From the NCBI RefSeq assembly GCF_900100545.1, contig NZ_FNDP01000016.1:1-64000 (forward strand): DNA of 64,000 bases. The letters run 5' to 3'. Below the pieces are notes generated by a model. The model saw only the letters and a list, made by a program, of their open reading frames with translations. It was not told the origin of the DNA and did no database searches. A program made the translations under genes and the position numbers. The number at the start of each line of letters is the position of its first letter. Position 1 is the stretch's first letter. This stretch comes from Pseudobutyrivibrio sp. 49 (GTDB lineage: Bacteria > Bacillota > Clostridia > Lachnospirales > Lachnospiraceae). Shown in pieces: positions 31,711 to 42,312 of the stretch.

Positions 31711-34383
31711 CTATAACCTACTATCATGACAAGTAAAATACACTGTCTGCCTGTCGGCTGCAATCTTATGAAGGAGTTTTAACGACTCCTTTATTTTTTT
31801 GTCATCAAGATTTGTAAATGGATCATCCAAAATAAGGATTGGCTTCTCATCTGGATAAAGCACATCTACTAGTGCGAGACGAGAACATAGTGCCACCAAA
31901 TCCTGATAACCCTGAGAAAGGTACTCAGCACTCTTTGTGCTTCCTGAATAAGAAAGCTTTATATTTAAATCCATATCAAGCTCAAAGTCATCAATAGCAT
32001 AGCCAGACTTTGTGCCATCTGGGCTATCAAGAAGACTAAGATACTTGTGCAGACCATTCTGAAGTGGCTGCATATATTTTGACAGGAAGCTCTCCCTTGA
32101 TTTCTGAAGGAAATCCTCTGTCTTGGCAAGAATATCCGCGTTCTTTTTATATTCCTTTTCCTGCTCCTCGAGACGCTCAATCTGCTCTGCTATATCAGCA
32201 AGTTGCTCCACCTTCTCTAAGGCCTGTCCAAGGTTATCCTTCTCCTGGATAATCTGGCGATTGAGCTCCATAATCTGCTCATCAAGTGCGGTCTGTTGCT
32301 GCTGCAAATCATCCACCGAGAGCACCTGCTCATTTACATCATACATAGCCTCGAATCTGGCCATCTCATCCTTGAGTTTATTTACACGCTCTGAAACAGC
32401 TAAGTACTCACGCTTCTTAAGGCTGATTACCTGAACCTTTTCAGCTCGTTCTAAATTCTCCTCAACAGGGAAATTCTTAAGAACATTATTTATATCCGCA
32501 GTCATAGTGCGAATTGTGTTCTCGTGGCGGGCAAGCTCCTCCTGCTTGGCAAGGAATTCTATAAATCTCTGTGCATCCTTCTTGAGCTGAGCTAGGAACT
32601 CATACTCTCCACCCATATCATAGAGATTGATTCCATAAGCCGATGCAAAAGGCTGAATCTTTGTGTAAAGCTCCAGCTGAACATCTGCCAGCTCATCCAA
32701 AGTGCCTTCCGCCTCCTGATGGCGTGACTGCTCCTCAGCTAATAGATGTCTGTACTGATCCAGCTTTCTTCTGATTTCGTAAACATTTTCCTGCATGGTT
32801 GCAGCTCTGGTAAGAAGGAAATGAGAAAGGAACTCCTCACATTCTTCTTCCAACTCACGAAGCTCAAGCTTACTAATTTCAAGAGCATCTTCCTCATCCT
32901 TAATTCGCTCTTCAAATTCTTTTCTTGTGTCCAGCTTAATCTTACGTGCTCGTCTACCTGTCAGATAAAGAATAATAATATCGATAACCCCTGCTGCAAA
33001 GCTACCTATCTCTATTATTCTTCCCAACTGGTCATCAATATATCTTGTGAAAACCAATCCTATTAACACAAAAATAATAAGTAGAATAGTTCCAAGAATA
33101 TGCCAAACAGAAATGCTCTTGCTCCTACTATGTCTTTCCTCTGCATCCCTTTCGGCTATGAGAGTAATCAAACGCTCATTACTCTGTTCTACTCTGGCAC
33201 TGATACCTGTAATAAGAGTAGTCTGATGCTCAATATGAGCCAGCTGCTCATCTGTAGGCACCATCTTGTCGAAGAAGAATTTCAGCTCTGTAAGAAGCCT
33301 GCTGGATTCCTCTGAAAGCTTTGAGTGCTCTGCCTTTGCCCTAAGCTCAGAAAGATTAGCTGCCATTTTGTTCCAAATAGCAAATTCACTCTCATCAGGA
33401 ATCTTTGTCTCAAATGGCTTATCGAATACAGGAGGCTCCTTTTCCTGTTCATCCTCTATAACCTTGACTGCACGCTCATGGACTGACAAATCACGCTCTG
33501 TCTGCTCCAGCACAGCCAATTCATCATCCGTAGGAACTCCTGCATGGAAAAATGCCTGTAATTCTTCAAATGACTCAAGCTCATTAGCAAGATTCTCTTT
33601 GTGAATCTTGTAGGCACCAATCTCCTGCTCCCTTTTACTCTGAAGCTGAATTGTCTCAGTAAGCTTTGCCTTGTCAGCAGAAAGCTTGTCTATATTAGCC
33701 TGCTTTTCCTCAACGAGGCAGCTCATAGCCTCCACACTTTCTTCTATAGCTGGAAGCTTTTCATACTCTTCTCTACAGCGGCTAATCTCCTGCTTCACCG
33801 AAACAAGCTTACCAGGATTAACCTTACTGTTTCTGGTGTAGTTGGATTTGGCATCCTTTATGCTCTTTAATGCCACATCGAAATTGCTGATATCATCCTT
33901 TGCTGCAGCAAGATTTCCCATCTTTGCATTAAGGGAATCTGTCATAGCTGTGGCAAGACTGGTCTGTGGGATGTAGACACTCTTCTCAAAAGAATCTCTG
34001 TCCACACGGAACAGCTCCTCGCCTATATTTTCTGTATAATCCTCAGAAAGAAGCCCTGTAACATTATCATACAAGGCAAATTTATCATCCTTATCCGTCT
34101 GGCCGAAAGTACGCTCGATACGATATTCCTTACCCTTGGCCTGGAACACTATATTTCCACCGCAGATGCTTCCATCCCATGGAAGATAGTGATTGCGCTC
34201 TAACAGCTTTTTCTTTGTATTTGGCGAATACTCAAGGCCATAAAACATAGCCTTCATAAATACAGAGAAGGTGGTTTTACCCCAACCATTCTCCTGCATA
34301 ATGGAATTAAACCCATCCTCAAAATCAAATCTGAAATTCTTGATTTTACCAAAATGGGCGATATAACATGATACTATTTTCAT
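31711..34383 (-). CDS. SbcC/YhaN-like ABC-type ATPase with coiled coil and central membrane hairpin
   Basis: An 890-residue SMC-like ATPase. N-terminal: MKIVSCYIAHFGKIKNFRFDFEDGFN, then QENGWGKTT, a Walker A in which the first Gly of GxxxxGK is replaced by Gln. Long coiled coil segments follow. Two hydrophobic segments near residues 425-475 form a membrane hairpin, as in Bacillus YhaN. The C-terminal half has LSQGYQDLVALCSRLAL (signature) and ILILDDPFTNLDD (Walker B/D-loop). Its partner nuclease overlaps it by 4 bp. Likely a membrane-linked DNA-processing complex; the substrate is unknown. Confidence 0.88.
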   Translation of the reverse strand: MKIVSCYIAHFGKIKNFRFDFEDGFNSIMQENGWGKTTFSVFMKAMFYGLEYSPNTKKKLLERNHYLPWDGSICGGNIVFQAKGKEYRIERTFGQTDKDDKFALYDNVTGLLSEDYTENIGEELFRVDRDSFEKSVYIPQTSLATAMTDSLNAKMGNLAAAKDDISNFDVALKSIKDAKSNYTRNSKVNPGKLVSVKQEISRCREEYEKLPAIEESVEAMSCLVEEKQANIDKLSADKAKLTETIQLQSKREQEIGAYKIHKENLANELESFEELQAFFHAGVPTDDELAVLEQTERDLSVHERAVKVIEDEQEKEPPVFDKPFETKIPDESEFAIWNKMAANLSELRAKAEHSKLSEESSRLLTELKFFFDKMVPTDEQLAHIEHQTTLITGISARVEQSNERLITLIAERDAEERHSRSKSISVWHILGTILLIIFVLIGLVFTRYIDDQLGRIIEIGSFAAGVIDIIILYLTGRRARKIKLDTRKEFEERIKDEEDALEISKLELRELEEECEEFLSHFLLTRAATMQENVYEIRRKLDQYRHLLAEEQSRHQEAEGTLDELADVQLELYTKIQPFASAYGINLYDMGGEYEFLAQLKKDAQRFIEFLAKQEELARHENTIRTMTADINNVLKNFPVEENLERAEKVQVISLKKREYLAVSERVNKLKDEMARFEAMYDVNEQVLSVDDLQQQQTALDEQIMELNRQIIQEKDNLGQALEKVEQLADIAEQIERLEEQEKEYKKNADILAKTEDFLQKSRESFLSKYMQPLQNGLHKYLSLLDSPDGTKSGYAIDDFELDMDLNIKLSYSGSTKSAEYLSQGYQDLVALCSRLALVDVLYPDEKPILILDDPFTNLDDKKIKESLKLLHKIAADRQTVYFTCHDSRL

Positions 34384-35465
34384 TCGATATCCTCCCCCAT
34401 AATGGCTCTAATACCTAACTCTATAATCTTAGCCTTCTCGTCTTCATCCATATCCTGTGCCTGAACAAGACGGACGAATTCTCCCTTGAGGGATTTGTCA
34501 TAAAGAAAGCTGTCGTAATCTACCATAGTCTTTGTACGGTCATAGCATTTTACAAAGAAATATTTTGACTCAAAGGCACGTACAAATCGAACTATATCAA
34601 TCTCGTCATCCAGCTCACGCTCGCCGGTAATGACAAACTTTATCATATCCTGTGGATCCACGTCATCAATAAGACGCTTAGCCTTATTAATGGCACCCTG
34701 AAGGTCCATCTCAGCCTTTACATTCACCTCAATCTCGTGAAGACGACGCTTAGCAAATGGGATAAATTCAGACTCAATTTTGCCGTCCCTTATCTCCAAA
34801 AGTGAAAAGCCTTTGTCCCCTGTCTCATCAAAGCCACGACCCTCCAAACAGCCTGGATAACAGTATACTCCTCTGTCATCAAGCTGCTCGTAGATATACT
34901 TGTGGACATGTCCTAAAGCAAGATAATCTATGAACTTTCCTTTAAGTGTGGTGGTATTAACGATTTCTGCACCATCCTTACCATTATAGTCGGACTGTTG
35001 TCCGTGAAGCATGACAATATTGATAGCTGCAGAATCAAGTACGAGGCGCTGTGCCAATGTAGAAACATTGGTAGAATTAAGCTCCATACCTGTGATAACA
35101 ACATCATCGCAGGTATAGCTTGTCCAGCTCTCTGAATTAAACATATGGAAATTAGAGGGAATTGTATCAATTCCCTCTTCCATAAAATCGCATCTGTCAT
35201 GATTACCCTTGAGGTAGTAGAAATCTATCTCTGGGTGGGAAACTATCTGCTCTACCACACGCTTTTTGTATTCCTTGCGGATATGTGGCTTGTCAAATAA
35301 GTCTCCTGATATAAGAATCGCTCTAACCTGATTTGCCTCAGCATATTCAACCATACGCTCATATGTCTCCATGAGCTCTGAACGCCTAAGTGCGGCCTGG
35401 TCTTTATCTAAATTACTCTCCATTTTGGAGTCTAAATGCAAATCAGCACAATGAATAATACGCAT
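34380..35465 (-). CDS. SbcD/YhaO-like metallophosphoesterase, putative DNA exonuclease
   Basis: A 361-residue calcineurin-like phosphoesterase. Metal motifs in order: DLHLDS, ISGDLFDKP, KGNHDRC, LHGQQ and LGHVHKY. It is the Mre11/SbcD fold with a C-terminal domain like YhaO. It lies upstream of, and overlaps, the YhaN-like ATPase gene. In SbcCD the pair opens hairpins and trims DNA ends; whether this YhaO-like enzyme does the same is inferred. The GxH motif is intact. Confidence 0.9.
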   Translation of the reverse strand: MRIIHCADLHLDSKMESNLDKDQAALRRSELMETYERMVEYAEANQVRAILISGDLFDKPHIRKEYKKRVVEQIVSHPEIDFYYLKGNHDRCDFMEEGIDTIPSNFHMFNSESWTSYTCDDVVITGMELNSTNVSTLAQRLVLDSAAINIVMLHGQQSDYNGKDGAEIVNTTTLKGKFIDYLALGHVHKYIYEQLDDRGVYCYPGCLEGRGFDETGDKGFSLLEIRDGKIESEFIPFAKRRLHEIEVNVKAEMDLQGAINKAKRLIDDVDPQDMIKFVITGERELDDEIDIVRFVRAFESKYFFVKCYDRTKTMVDYDSFLYDKSLKGEFVRLVQAQDMDEDEKAKIIELGIRAIMGEDIE

Positions 35466-35536
35466 ACAATCTCCCTAACACTAACTCTCCCCATATATGA
35501 TAATATTAGTGCGGGTTTGTGTCTAGCATTTTAAAG

Positions 35537-37594
35537 CTATTCACTTAGCTTAAACTGACTAACAACTCTTGAAAGGTTGTCAGAGATAGAATTCTGGTCA
35601 TCTGACATATCATTAATGTTAGATACAGTATCTGAAAGGTGATCAATAGAATCCATGACTTCTCCGCTGTTAGCCGCAGTATTCTGTGTTGCCTCCGCAA
35701 TATTCTGCAGTGCAAGACGCACCTCGCTCATTATATTCTGAATAGAATCAGTCATTATTGAAAGCTGCTCTGAACTATTCTTTATGTTCTCTGCATCCTG
35801 TCCGTATCTTTCTGCTACACCAACGAAATTCTTGTAATCAGGTGTAACTGTGTCTGATACATAATCAAGAAGTGATTTAGCATTTGTAGAAAGACCTTCG
35901 AATGCATCCTTGATTGCAGAAATAGTCTCCTGAATCTTCTCAACAGAATCTGTTGTCTGGCCTGCCAGCTTACCAATCTCTGTAGCAACAACCGCGAAGC
36001 CCTTACCTTGCTCACCTGCTCTTGCAGCCTCGATTGAAGCATTAAGAGAAAGCAATGTAATCTGATCTGCAATATCTGCAATTACGCTTGCCATTTCACC
36101 GATGTTCTCAACAACCTGTGACTGAGCAATACTATCCTCAAGTTTTTCCTGGAAGCTGGCCTGTAAGGTCTGTGATTTATCAAAGGCCTCTTGACTGCTC
36201 TTTCCAATATCCGTAGCTCTCTTTTCGATATCAATTGCTAAATCAAGACTGTTCTTTGTTTCGTCATTAAGATTATCTGCTGACTGGGCAACCTGGTCAA
36301 CTGATGCCGAAAGCTCCTGTGTAGCTGCAGATGAATTCATCATATCCGCATTTACAGATGTCATAATATCAACAATCTTATCGAATTCTGTCTTCAGCTC
36401 CCCAGCTGCGACCTTAAGATTACTGCTGGAATTATTTATCTCAACTGCATAATCAGATATGCTCTGAATAACGCCCTTGTTGTTTCCATACATTTCATTA
36501 AGGGAATTAGACATTACTGCCAGCTCATCCTTACCCTTTATTGAAAGCTGATTAATAGTAAAATCTCCACCTGCCAGCTCTGTGGCGAATTTTTGTACTC
36601 TCTTAATAGTCTTGGCTACGCCGCCAATTCCTATAATGATTATTATGATTGCAAGGCAAACTGCAGCGATACAAACAAGTACAAGTCTTTTAATCAACAG
36701 ATATATTGGCTGTAGAAGCTCATAGCCATCAATGGAAATCATAAATTTCCAGCCTGTTTCTTCTATTGTGTCGTAGAATACCTTGTAATTGGTTTTTCCT
36801 TCTTGGTAGCCTGTAACACCTGATGGATTTTTCAAAACATCCTCTGCCATAGCAACAAAGGATGGATTGGAATCTTCTGACACACTCTTTCCGTCATGAA
36901 CCATCTGGTCGTCATGACCTGCTATAAGCAAGCCATTTGCAGCCGTAAGAATACCAACACCAGTCCTTCCAACCTTAACATTTCCAAATATATCCGTAAT
37001 TGCGGCAAGCTCAATATCAACAGTTACGCAACCGATTTTCTTGCCTCCTGCAATAATAGGAGTAGAGCAAGATGACATAACAATTCCTGATGATGGATCA
37101 TAGTATGGGTCAGTAATCATTGCAACATCTGAACCCATAGCATTGGTATAATACTCTTGGTTAAAGTAATCATACTCGGCATTGCTATAGTCCCAGGTAG
37201 TTACTGTGGAATTCCCATCCTTGTAAACATAAGGACCATAGTACTGCTGCTCAGGGTCATAAGCATAAGGCTCAAACCAAAGTCCAGAGCCTAGAACAAT
37301 GTCATTAGTAGCAATCATATCCTGTAGCATCTTCTCGTAATCGTCCCACTGAGTGTAAGTGTAGGAATCTGCTACACTGATAGCAATAGCATCTGCTAAG
37401 GTCTTAACATCTCTAAGGTATCCTCCAACGATGGAATTGTTAGCCTTGAGCTCTGCCTCCATTGCCTGCTGTGTCTTTTCATCTACCAATGCATTACATG
37501 ATGTTGCAGACATGATTGTAAGAACAATCTGCGCTAACACAAGCACCGGTAAAATCATAACTAACATCTTGGTTCCAATCTTCTTGAAATTCAT
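35537..37594 (-). CDS. Methyl-accepting chemotaxis protein with dCache sensor
   Basis: A 685-residue chemoreceptor. Membrane segment 1 about 10-30, a large extracellular dCache domain (about 40-290, with [16 protein letters not shown] and the [13 protein letters not shown] strand), membrane segment 2 about 305-330, a HAMP linker, and a cytoplasmic signalling domain with the conserved tip ([29 protein letters not shown]). It senses an external small molecule, possibly an amino acid or organic acid, and controls CheA through CheW. It is the third gene after the hybrid kinase and receiver genes in the same orientation. Confidence 0.9.
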   Translation of the reverse strand: MNFKKIGTKMLVMILPVLVLAQIVLTIMSATSCNALVDEKTQQAMEAELKANNSIVGGYLRDVKTLADAIAISVADSYTYTQWDDYEKMLQDMIATNDIVLGSGLWFEPYAYDPEQQYYGPYVYKDGNSTVTTWDYSNAEYDYFNQEYYTNAMGSDVAMITDPYYDPSSGIVMSSCSTPIIAGGKKIGCVTVDIELAAITDIFGNVKVGRTGVGILTAANGLLIAGHDDQMVHDGKSVSEDSNPSFVAMAEDVLKNPSGVTGYQEGKTNYKVFYDTIEETGWKFMISIDGYELLQPIYLLIKRLVLVCIAAVCLAIIIIIIGIGGVAKTIKRVQKFATELAGGDFTINQLSIKGKDELAVMSNSLNEMYGNNKGVIQSISDYAVEINNSSSNLKVAAGELKTEFDKIVDIMTSVNADMMNSSAATQELSASVDQVAQSADNLNDETKNSLDLAIDIEKRATDIGKSSQEAFDKSQTLQASFQEKLEDSIAQSQVVENIGEMASVIADIADQITLLSLNASIEAARAGEQGKGFAVVATEIGKLAGQTTDSVEKIQETISAIKDAFEGLSTNAKSLLDYVSDTVTPDYKNFVGVAERYGQDAENIKNSSEQLSIMTDSIQNIMSEVRLALQNIAEATQNTAANSGEVMDSIDHLSDTVSNINDMSDDQNSISDNLSRVVSQFKLSE

Positions 37595-37672
37595 AGGCGC
37601 CCTCCACTAAAGTTTTATTTCAACCTACCATTTCATTCATAACAATTTGTCCCTATATGCTAGTATTCAGTT

Positions 37673-38437
37673 TTACTCTCCCTGCTTTAAAAATATATTT
37701 TCTATAGCATTTATAATTTTCGTCTGCATTGGTGGTTTAACAAAATAACCTGCAGGCTTTAAATCCAACACCGCATCTACATGCTCCTTGTCAGCTATTC
37801 CTGTGAGGAAAATAACTGGCACATTCTTGTAATCCTCCTCTGCACGAATCATTTCAAGGGTCTGACGACCATCAACAACAGGCATCTCATAATCCAGAAT
37901 GATTAAATCTGGACTATCCTGTCCCATTGCCTTCATGCACTGGGCAGCCGAGGTAGCAAGCGTCACTCTGTACTTATCCTGAAGCATATTTCTCATATTA
38001 CGAAGAAGAACAGGATTGTCATCAACTACAATGATGTGTTTTTTCTCAGTATCCACAACCGCATTGATGATTACATCAGCGTTCATATTGAACTCCTTGC
38101 AAATCTCACGGATGATAGTCTCTCTTGTAGGCTGTGCGATATGCCTGCACTGTCCAGAATAGTAATATGATATGAACATCTGCTTTTTCTTTTCACGACC
38201 ATACGTAATAACTGGAAGATCAGGATTATATTCCTTTATTGCTTCAAAAACCTCCTCATGAAGATTCTCAAAACCATCAATATCCATCAAAACCAAATCT
38301 GGTGCATACATCTTGAGCATACTCTTTACTATCTTTCCGCTGTCTGTACATAGCTGAGTATGAAAATGCTGTTCAAGAAAAGAATTTACATCGCTGGTGT
38401 CGCTACTAAAATCTCCTACAATTAATATTTTTCGCAT
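37673..38437 (-). CDS. Two-receiver response regulator
   Basis: A 254-residue protein of two receiver domains and no output domain. The second (about 133-254) is complete: D139/D140, phosphoacceptor D182 (LIILDYEMP), T212 and K234. The first (1-about 118) keeps D52 but has GD instead of DD near residue 8 and an IAQP sequence where the conserved Lys should be, so it is probably not phosphorylated normally. It lies 18 bp downstream of a hybrid kinase and may act as a phosphate sink, a pseudo-receiver sensor, or a partner of the adjacent chemoreceptor. Confidence 0.86.
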   Translation of the reverse strand: MRKILIVGDFSSDTSDVNSFLEQHFHTQLCTDSGKIVKSMLKMYAPDLVLMDIDGFENLHEEVFEAIKEYNPDLPVITYGREKKKQMFISYYYSGQCRHIAQPTRETIIREICKEFNMNADVIINAVVDTEKKHIIVVDDNPVLLRNMRNMLQDKYRVTLATSAAQCMKAMGQDSPDLIILDYEMPVVDGRQTLEMIRAEEDYKNVPVIFLTGIADKEHVDAVLDLKPAGYFVKPPMQTKIINAIENIFLKQGE

Positions 38438-38455
38438 GTCTATTCTCCTTAGTAA

Positions 38456-40915
38456 TTACTTTTGTAGTTCGTCTATATCCATCAGAGCACCTTCGTCATC
38501 CAGATTCATAACATGAATATTAAGATGCTCTATTTTTTCCTGTATATCCTTTGGATATGAGAATGCCATTAGCTGCTTCATAACCTTATCTGCCTGATCG
38601 CTGTTGTGACTCCTAATAGCCATTTTCAACATCTCAAGGAAAGCAAATAGGTCGTCCATATCCTCCAATAATGGCTTTTCCACATCAGATGAGAGCACCG
38701 AAAGTCTTTCTTTCATGATATCCATCTCATCCAATAACACCGGAGTTAAGATTCTTACTCGATCCATATGACCATCTCTTGCTGCGAACTCGCAAAGCTT
38801 TGCTAATCCACCAAGAGCTGTCGCACCAATAGTGTTGGCCATACTCTTCACCCCATGAACCTTGATTCTATAATCCTCCAGTGGGAAACTGTCTTCATCG
38901 ATTTCACCATAATATCTCATGATTTCATCGCGCTCATAGCCGATAGACTCGTAAAAATCTACTGCTGTCTGGAAGACCATATTGGCTTCTGGAAAATGAA
39001 GGAGTGCATAATCCCAATCAACTCCCTCCACCTCTGGAAGCTCAACCTGCTTAACGCGATTCTTTCTTGCCTCGTCAGTAGCATTTGTCTCGTGATATTC
39101 CAGCAAATCCTCTGGAAGGAAATCTCGAATCATCTTTTCCAGCTGTGCTGGAACAATAGGCTTTGAAAGGAATCCGTGGAATCCCAAGGTCATATATCGT
39201 TCCTTTGCTCCCGCGATGGCATTTGCGGTAAGTGCGATAACTGGTGTTCCAAGACATTTATTCCCCGGAAGAGTTGCCATCATCTTGAAGGTCTCAAGAC
39301 CATCAAGTCCCGGCATCATGTGATCCAGGAAAATCATGTCGTAATGTTCTTTCTTAATCATTGAAAGGCATTCATCACCACTTGCCGCTTCCGCTATCTG
39401 AACCTTAGCCTCCTTCAATAGCGCAACGAAGACCTTTCTGTTCATGGTATTATCATCAACCACCAAAAACTTGGCTCTAGGAGCCTCAAAGCTGGTGCTG
39501 TACTCGTAGTTAGCGGTAAGCTGTTTAAGCTTCTGATTGAAATCTCCAATGTCCTCATCATTTACTATTTCCTGATTAATAGTAAATGAAAAGGTTGAAC
39601 CTTTTCCGTAAACACTTTCCACTTCAAGGTTGCTTCCCATCATCTTCAAGAGATTCTGGGTAATGGCCATACCAAGACCTGCGCCCTCGATGTTTCTGTT
39701 ACGGTTTTCCTCTAATCGCTCAAAGGACTCAAACATTCGCTTAATATCCTCTGGCTTAATACCAATTCCTGTATCCTTAACGGCGAAGGTCAGGTCTACT
39801 GTATTATCGTAATTACGTTTACATCTCGCAGAAATCTCTATTGAGCCTTCCTGAGTATACTTTACTGCATTGGTAATAATATTTGTTAATATCTGTCGTA
39901 TTCTTACGTCATCACCGAACATATCGCAAGGAATATTGTTGGCAATATCAAGCTTGACTTCCAGACCCTTTTCCTTTGCTCTTAAGGTGACGTTATTTAG
40001 CACATCGTGCATCAGACTCATGAACTGATACTCACCGTTTACCAGCCCCATCTTACCTGACTCAATCTTTGTGATATCAAGGATATCATTAATCAGCGAC
40101 AACAGGTTCTGCGAAGCAGCCTTGATATCCAAAGCATACTCCTCAACCACCTTCTCTGAAGTCTCTCGAAGAATCATCTCATCCATACCCATGATGGTGT
40201 TGATTGGAGTTCGAATCTCGTGAGACATGTTTGCAAGGAAGCTACTCTTTGCCTCTGTGGCTGTCTGAGCCTGACGCTCCGCCTTCTTAGCCTGAAGTGT
40301 CTTTTCCAGCAAGTCATCATTATTAATGGCTGCCTGCTTAAAAAGATTTCTATAAATCGATTTTTGGAATTTAATAATCGAACCAACAGCCAAGGCACTT
40401 ATCAAAAGTGACTGTACAACGTCATAGTAAACACTTCTCTTAGAATCAAGGGCAATTACATAGTCCGGATGATAATAAGAGACTACGAAACAACCAATGA
40501 TAATGGCTATATCTGTCAAAAGCATGAAAACGAAATCCATGCCATCCAAAAGCATGAATACAAATACGATTCCCATGGACAGCCAGCAGACCATACCACT
40601 GTTAATACCGCCTGTCAGGAAAAACATCACGGGAAACAAGCCTATACCCACAGTAAAGCAGACCGCTATAGTAGCGTTCTTCAGCCTATTTCTATAATTA
40701 GCCATGTAAATACATACACCATCAATAATGCAGGCAATTAGAATTACCACTGTAAGAGCTGGTGTAGTGCCATTAATCGCATTAAAAGGAATGGCCACAA
40801 TACCGCCCATGAAACCTATGATGGTGATAATATTGAACAATATCAGGTCCGTCGGTAAATCCGGACTAAAAAAGTGTTTTATAAATCCAATTAGTCTTTT
40901 CAAAGCAAACTCCAA
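38456..40915 (-). CDS. Hybrid sensor histidine kinase (membrane, HisKA-HATPase-REC-Hpt)
   Basis: An 819-residue multidomain kinase. About six membrane segments (24-185), a coiled linker, HisKA with phospho-His232 (FLANMSHEIRTPIN), HATPase with N349, DTGIGI and GAGLGMAI boxes, a receiver with D531 (MIFLDHMMPG) and a C-terminal Hpt with H687 (KVHGVKSMANTIGA). The layout supports an internal phosphorelay His-Asp-His. The next gene encodes a two-receiver protein, the likely final acceptor. The membrane part has no extracellular domain, so it may sense the membrane or a bound partner. Confidence 0.92.
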   Translation of the reverse strand: MEFALKRLIGFIKHFFSPDLPTDLILFNIITIIGFMGGIVAIPFNAINGTTPALTVVILIACIIDGVCIYMANYRNRLKNATIAVCFTVGIGLFPVMFFLTGGINSGMVCWLSMGIVFVFMLLDGMDFVFMLLTDIAIIIGCFVVSYYHPDYVIALDSKRSVYYDVVQSLLISALAVGSIIKFQKSIYRNLFKQAAINNDDLLEKTLQAKKAERQAQTATEAKSSFLANMSHEIRTPINTIMGMDEMILRETSEKVVEEYALDIKAASQNLLSLINDILDITKIESGKMGLVNGEYQFMSLMHDVLNNVTLRAKEKGLEVKLDIANNIPCDMFGDDVRIRQILTNIITNAVKYTQEGSIEISARCKRNYDNTVDLTFAVKDTGIGIKPEDIKRMFESFERLEENRNRNIEGAGLGMAITQNLLKMMGSNLEVESVYGKGSTFSFTINQEIVNDEDIGDFNQKLKQLTANYEYSTSFEAPRAKFLVVDDNTMNRKVFVALLKEAKVQIAEAASGDECLSMIKKEHYDMIFLDHMMPGLDGLETFKMMATLPGNKCLGTPVIALTANAIAGAKERYMTLGFHGFLSKPIVPAQLEKMIRDFLPEDLLEYHETNATDEARKNRVKQVELPEVEGVDWDYALLHFPEANMVFQTAVDFYESIGYERDEIMRYYGEIDEDSFPLEDYRIKVHGVKSMANTIGATALGGLAKLCEFAARDGHMDRVRILTPVLLDEMDIMKERLSVLSSDVEKPLLEDMDDLFAFLEMLKMAIRSHNSDQADKVMKQLMAFSYPKDIQEKIEHLNIHVMNLDDEGALMDIDELQK

Positions 40916-41031
40916 TTATATTTATAAATTTAACTTTTTACACAATCCGCCTAGCGTAAAATACTCTAATATAAATATAATGTTTTTGCTTAATAGACAC
41001 AATGTCAAAACCATGAAGTATTTGTGAAAAA

Positions 41032-41065
41032 AGCCTACTGACCACTACATTTCGTGGCCGGTAGA
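41032..41065 (-). terminator. Rho-independent terminator of the nadABC-niaR-ung operon
   Basis: CTACTGACCAC pairs with GTGGCCGGTAG through internal mismatches, and on the minus strand the stem is followed by a run of T (GGCTTTTTTCAC). It lies beyond ung, the last gene of the operon. Confidence 0.75.
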
Positions 41066-41084
41066 CTTTCTGTAACACAATCGT

Positions 41085-41759
41085 TTATATATTCTCTATT
41101 TGCCAGTCTACAGGAGCAAGTCCCTTAGACTGTAAAAACTCGTTTGTCTGACTAAAATGCTTACATCCAAAGAAGCCTCTGTAGGCTGAAAGTGGTGATG
41201 GATGTGGCGCCTTTAAAATCAAATGATTTGGATTATTCAGCTTGGCACATTTCTTTGCAGCTGGCGAACCCCAAAGCAGGAACACTATTGGTCTGTCCTG
41301 TTTATTAAGAATATCGATTACTGCATCTGTAAACTCCTCCCATCCCAAATCCTTATGGGAATTAGCCTGATGAGCTCTTACTGTAAGCACGTTATTGAGC
41401 ATTAACACGCCCTGACGTGCCCATTTTTCAAGATATCCATTGTTTGGAATATAACAGCCCAAGTCATCCTGAAGCTCCTTGTAAATATTTACAAGAGATG
41501 GTGGAGTCTTTACTCCTGGCTTTACTGAAAAGCATAATCCATGGGCCTGACCTGGTTCATGATATGGATCCTGACCTATGATTACCACCTTTACCTCTGA
41601 AAGAGGGGTAAAATCGAAGGCATTGAAAATATCATCAGCTGGTGGAAATACCGGACCCTCGTGATATTCTCTTTTTACGCTCTCATATAAGCTCTTATAA
41701 TATGGCTTTTTGAACTCTGGGGTCAGTGGTTCAAGCCAGTCATTTGAAATTGCAGACAT
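41085..41759 (-). CDS. ung: Uracil-DNA glycosylase, family 1
   Basis: A 224-residue Ung. The catalytic water-activating motif is VVIIGQDPYHEPGQAHGLCFS, and the leucine-loop motif is HPSPLSAYRGFFGCKHF. It removes uracil from DNA in base excision repair. It is the last gene of the nad operon, 10 bp after niaR, an unusual place for a repair enzyme and presumably simple cotranscription. Confidence 0.96.
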   Translation of the reverse strand: MSAISNDWLEPLTPEFKKPYYKSLYESVKREYHEGPVFPPADDIFNAFDFTPLSEVKVVIIGQDPYHEPGQAHGLCFSVKPGVKTPPSLVNIYKELQDDLGCYIPNNGYLEKWARQGVLMLNNVLTVRAHQANSHKDLGWEEFTDAVIDILNKQDRPIVFLLWGSPAAKKCAKLNNPNHLILKAPHPSPLSAYRGFFGCKHFSQTNEFLQSKGLAPVDWQIENI

Positions 41760-41769
41760 TCTATTCTCC

Positions 41770-42297
41770 CTACGCTAAAATCCAGTCATCAAGAGGCAAC
41801 CAAAAGCCCTTTTCCTTCAACTCCTGCTCGATTAAATCCAGTGTCTCCTCATCGGCTGCACTGATGATGTGATAATGATAACCACTGGTAGCTGAGCTAA
41901 GTGACTTTGATTTACCAGACTCGATGGCCTCCATAAACTCCTTTGCCTCACGGCGTGAGCTTACATTAAGAGGTGCCTCAAGTCGATTGTAATATCTGTG
42001 ATTTATGATGATATTCTCCGCTACGCCACCGTTATCTACAATGGCAAAAAGCTCATCTAAAATCTGATCATCTGTGTGACGACTTTTGATTATTCTCTTA
42101 CATTTATTGGTATTCGTAATTACGTATCCACGGTTTGTGGAAGTAACCTCGACACCATTAGCTCTGATAAGGGCGATATCTGTGACAACTACCTGACGAC
42201 TAACATCAAGCTGCTGTGCCAATGCTGTTCCAGATACAGGCTTATCAGATTGCTGGATAATCTCTATTATTTTTTGTCTTCTAGCCTGTCCGTCCAT
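41770..42297 (-). CDS. niaR: NiaR (YrxA) niacin-responsive repressor of NAD synthesis
   Basis: A 175-residue repressor: N-terminal HTH_11 winged helix (about 5-60, SGTALAQQLDVSRQVVVTDI), then a 3H ligand domain with the three family histidines in KSRHTDD, INHRYYN and GYHYHII. NiaR binds nicotinic acid and represses nadA-type operons in Bacillus and Clostridia. Start at 42297 is preferred because GGAGG lies six bases before it. Being inside the nadABC operon, it is probably autoregulated. Confidence 0.93.
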   Translation of the reverse strand: MDGQARRQKIIEIIQQSDKPVSGTALAQQLDVSRQVVVTDIALIRANGVEVTSTNRGYVITNTNKCKRIIKSRHTDDQILDELFAIVDNGGVAENIIINHRYYNRLEAPLNVSSRREAKEFMEAIESGKSKSLSSATSGYHYHIISAADEETLDLIEQELKEKGFWLPLDDWILA

Positions 42298-42312
42298 TCT
42301 ATCCTCCATCTA

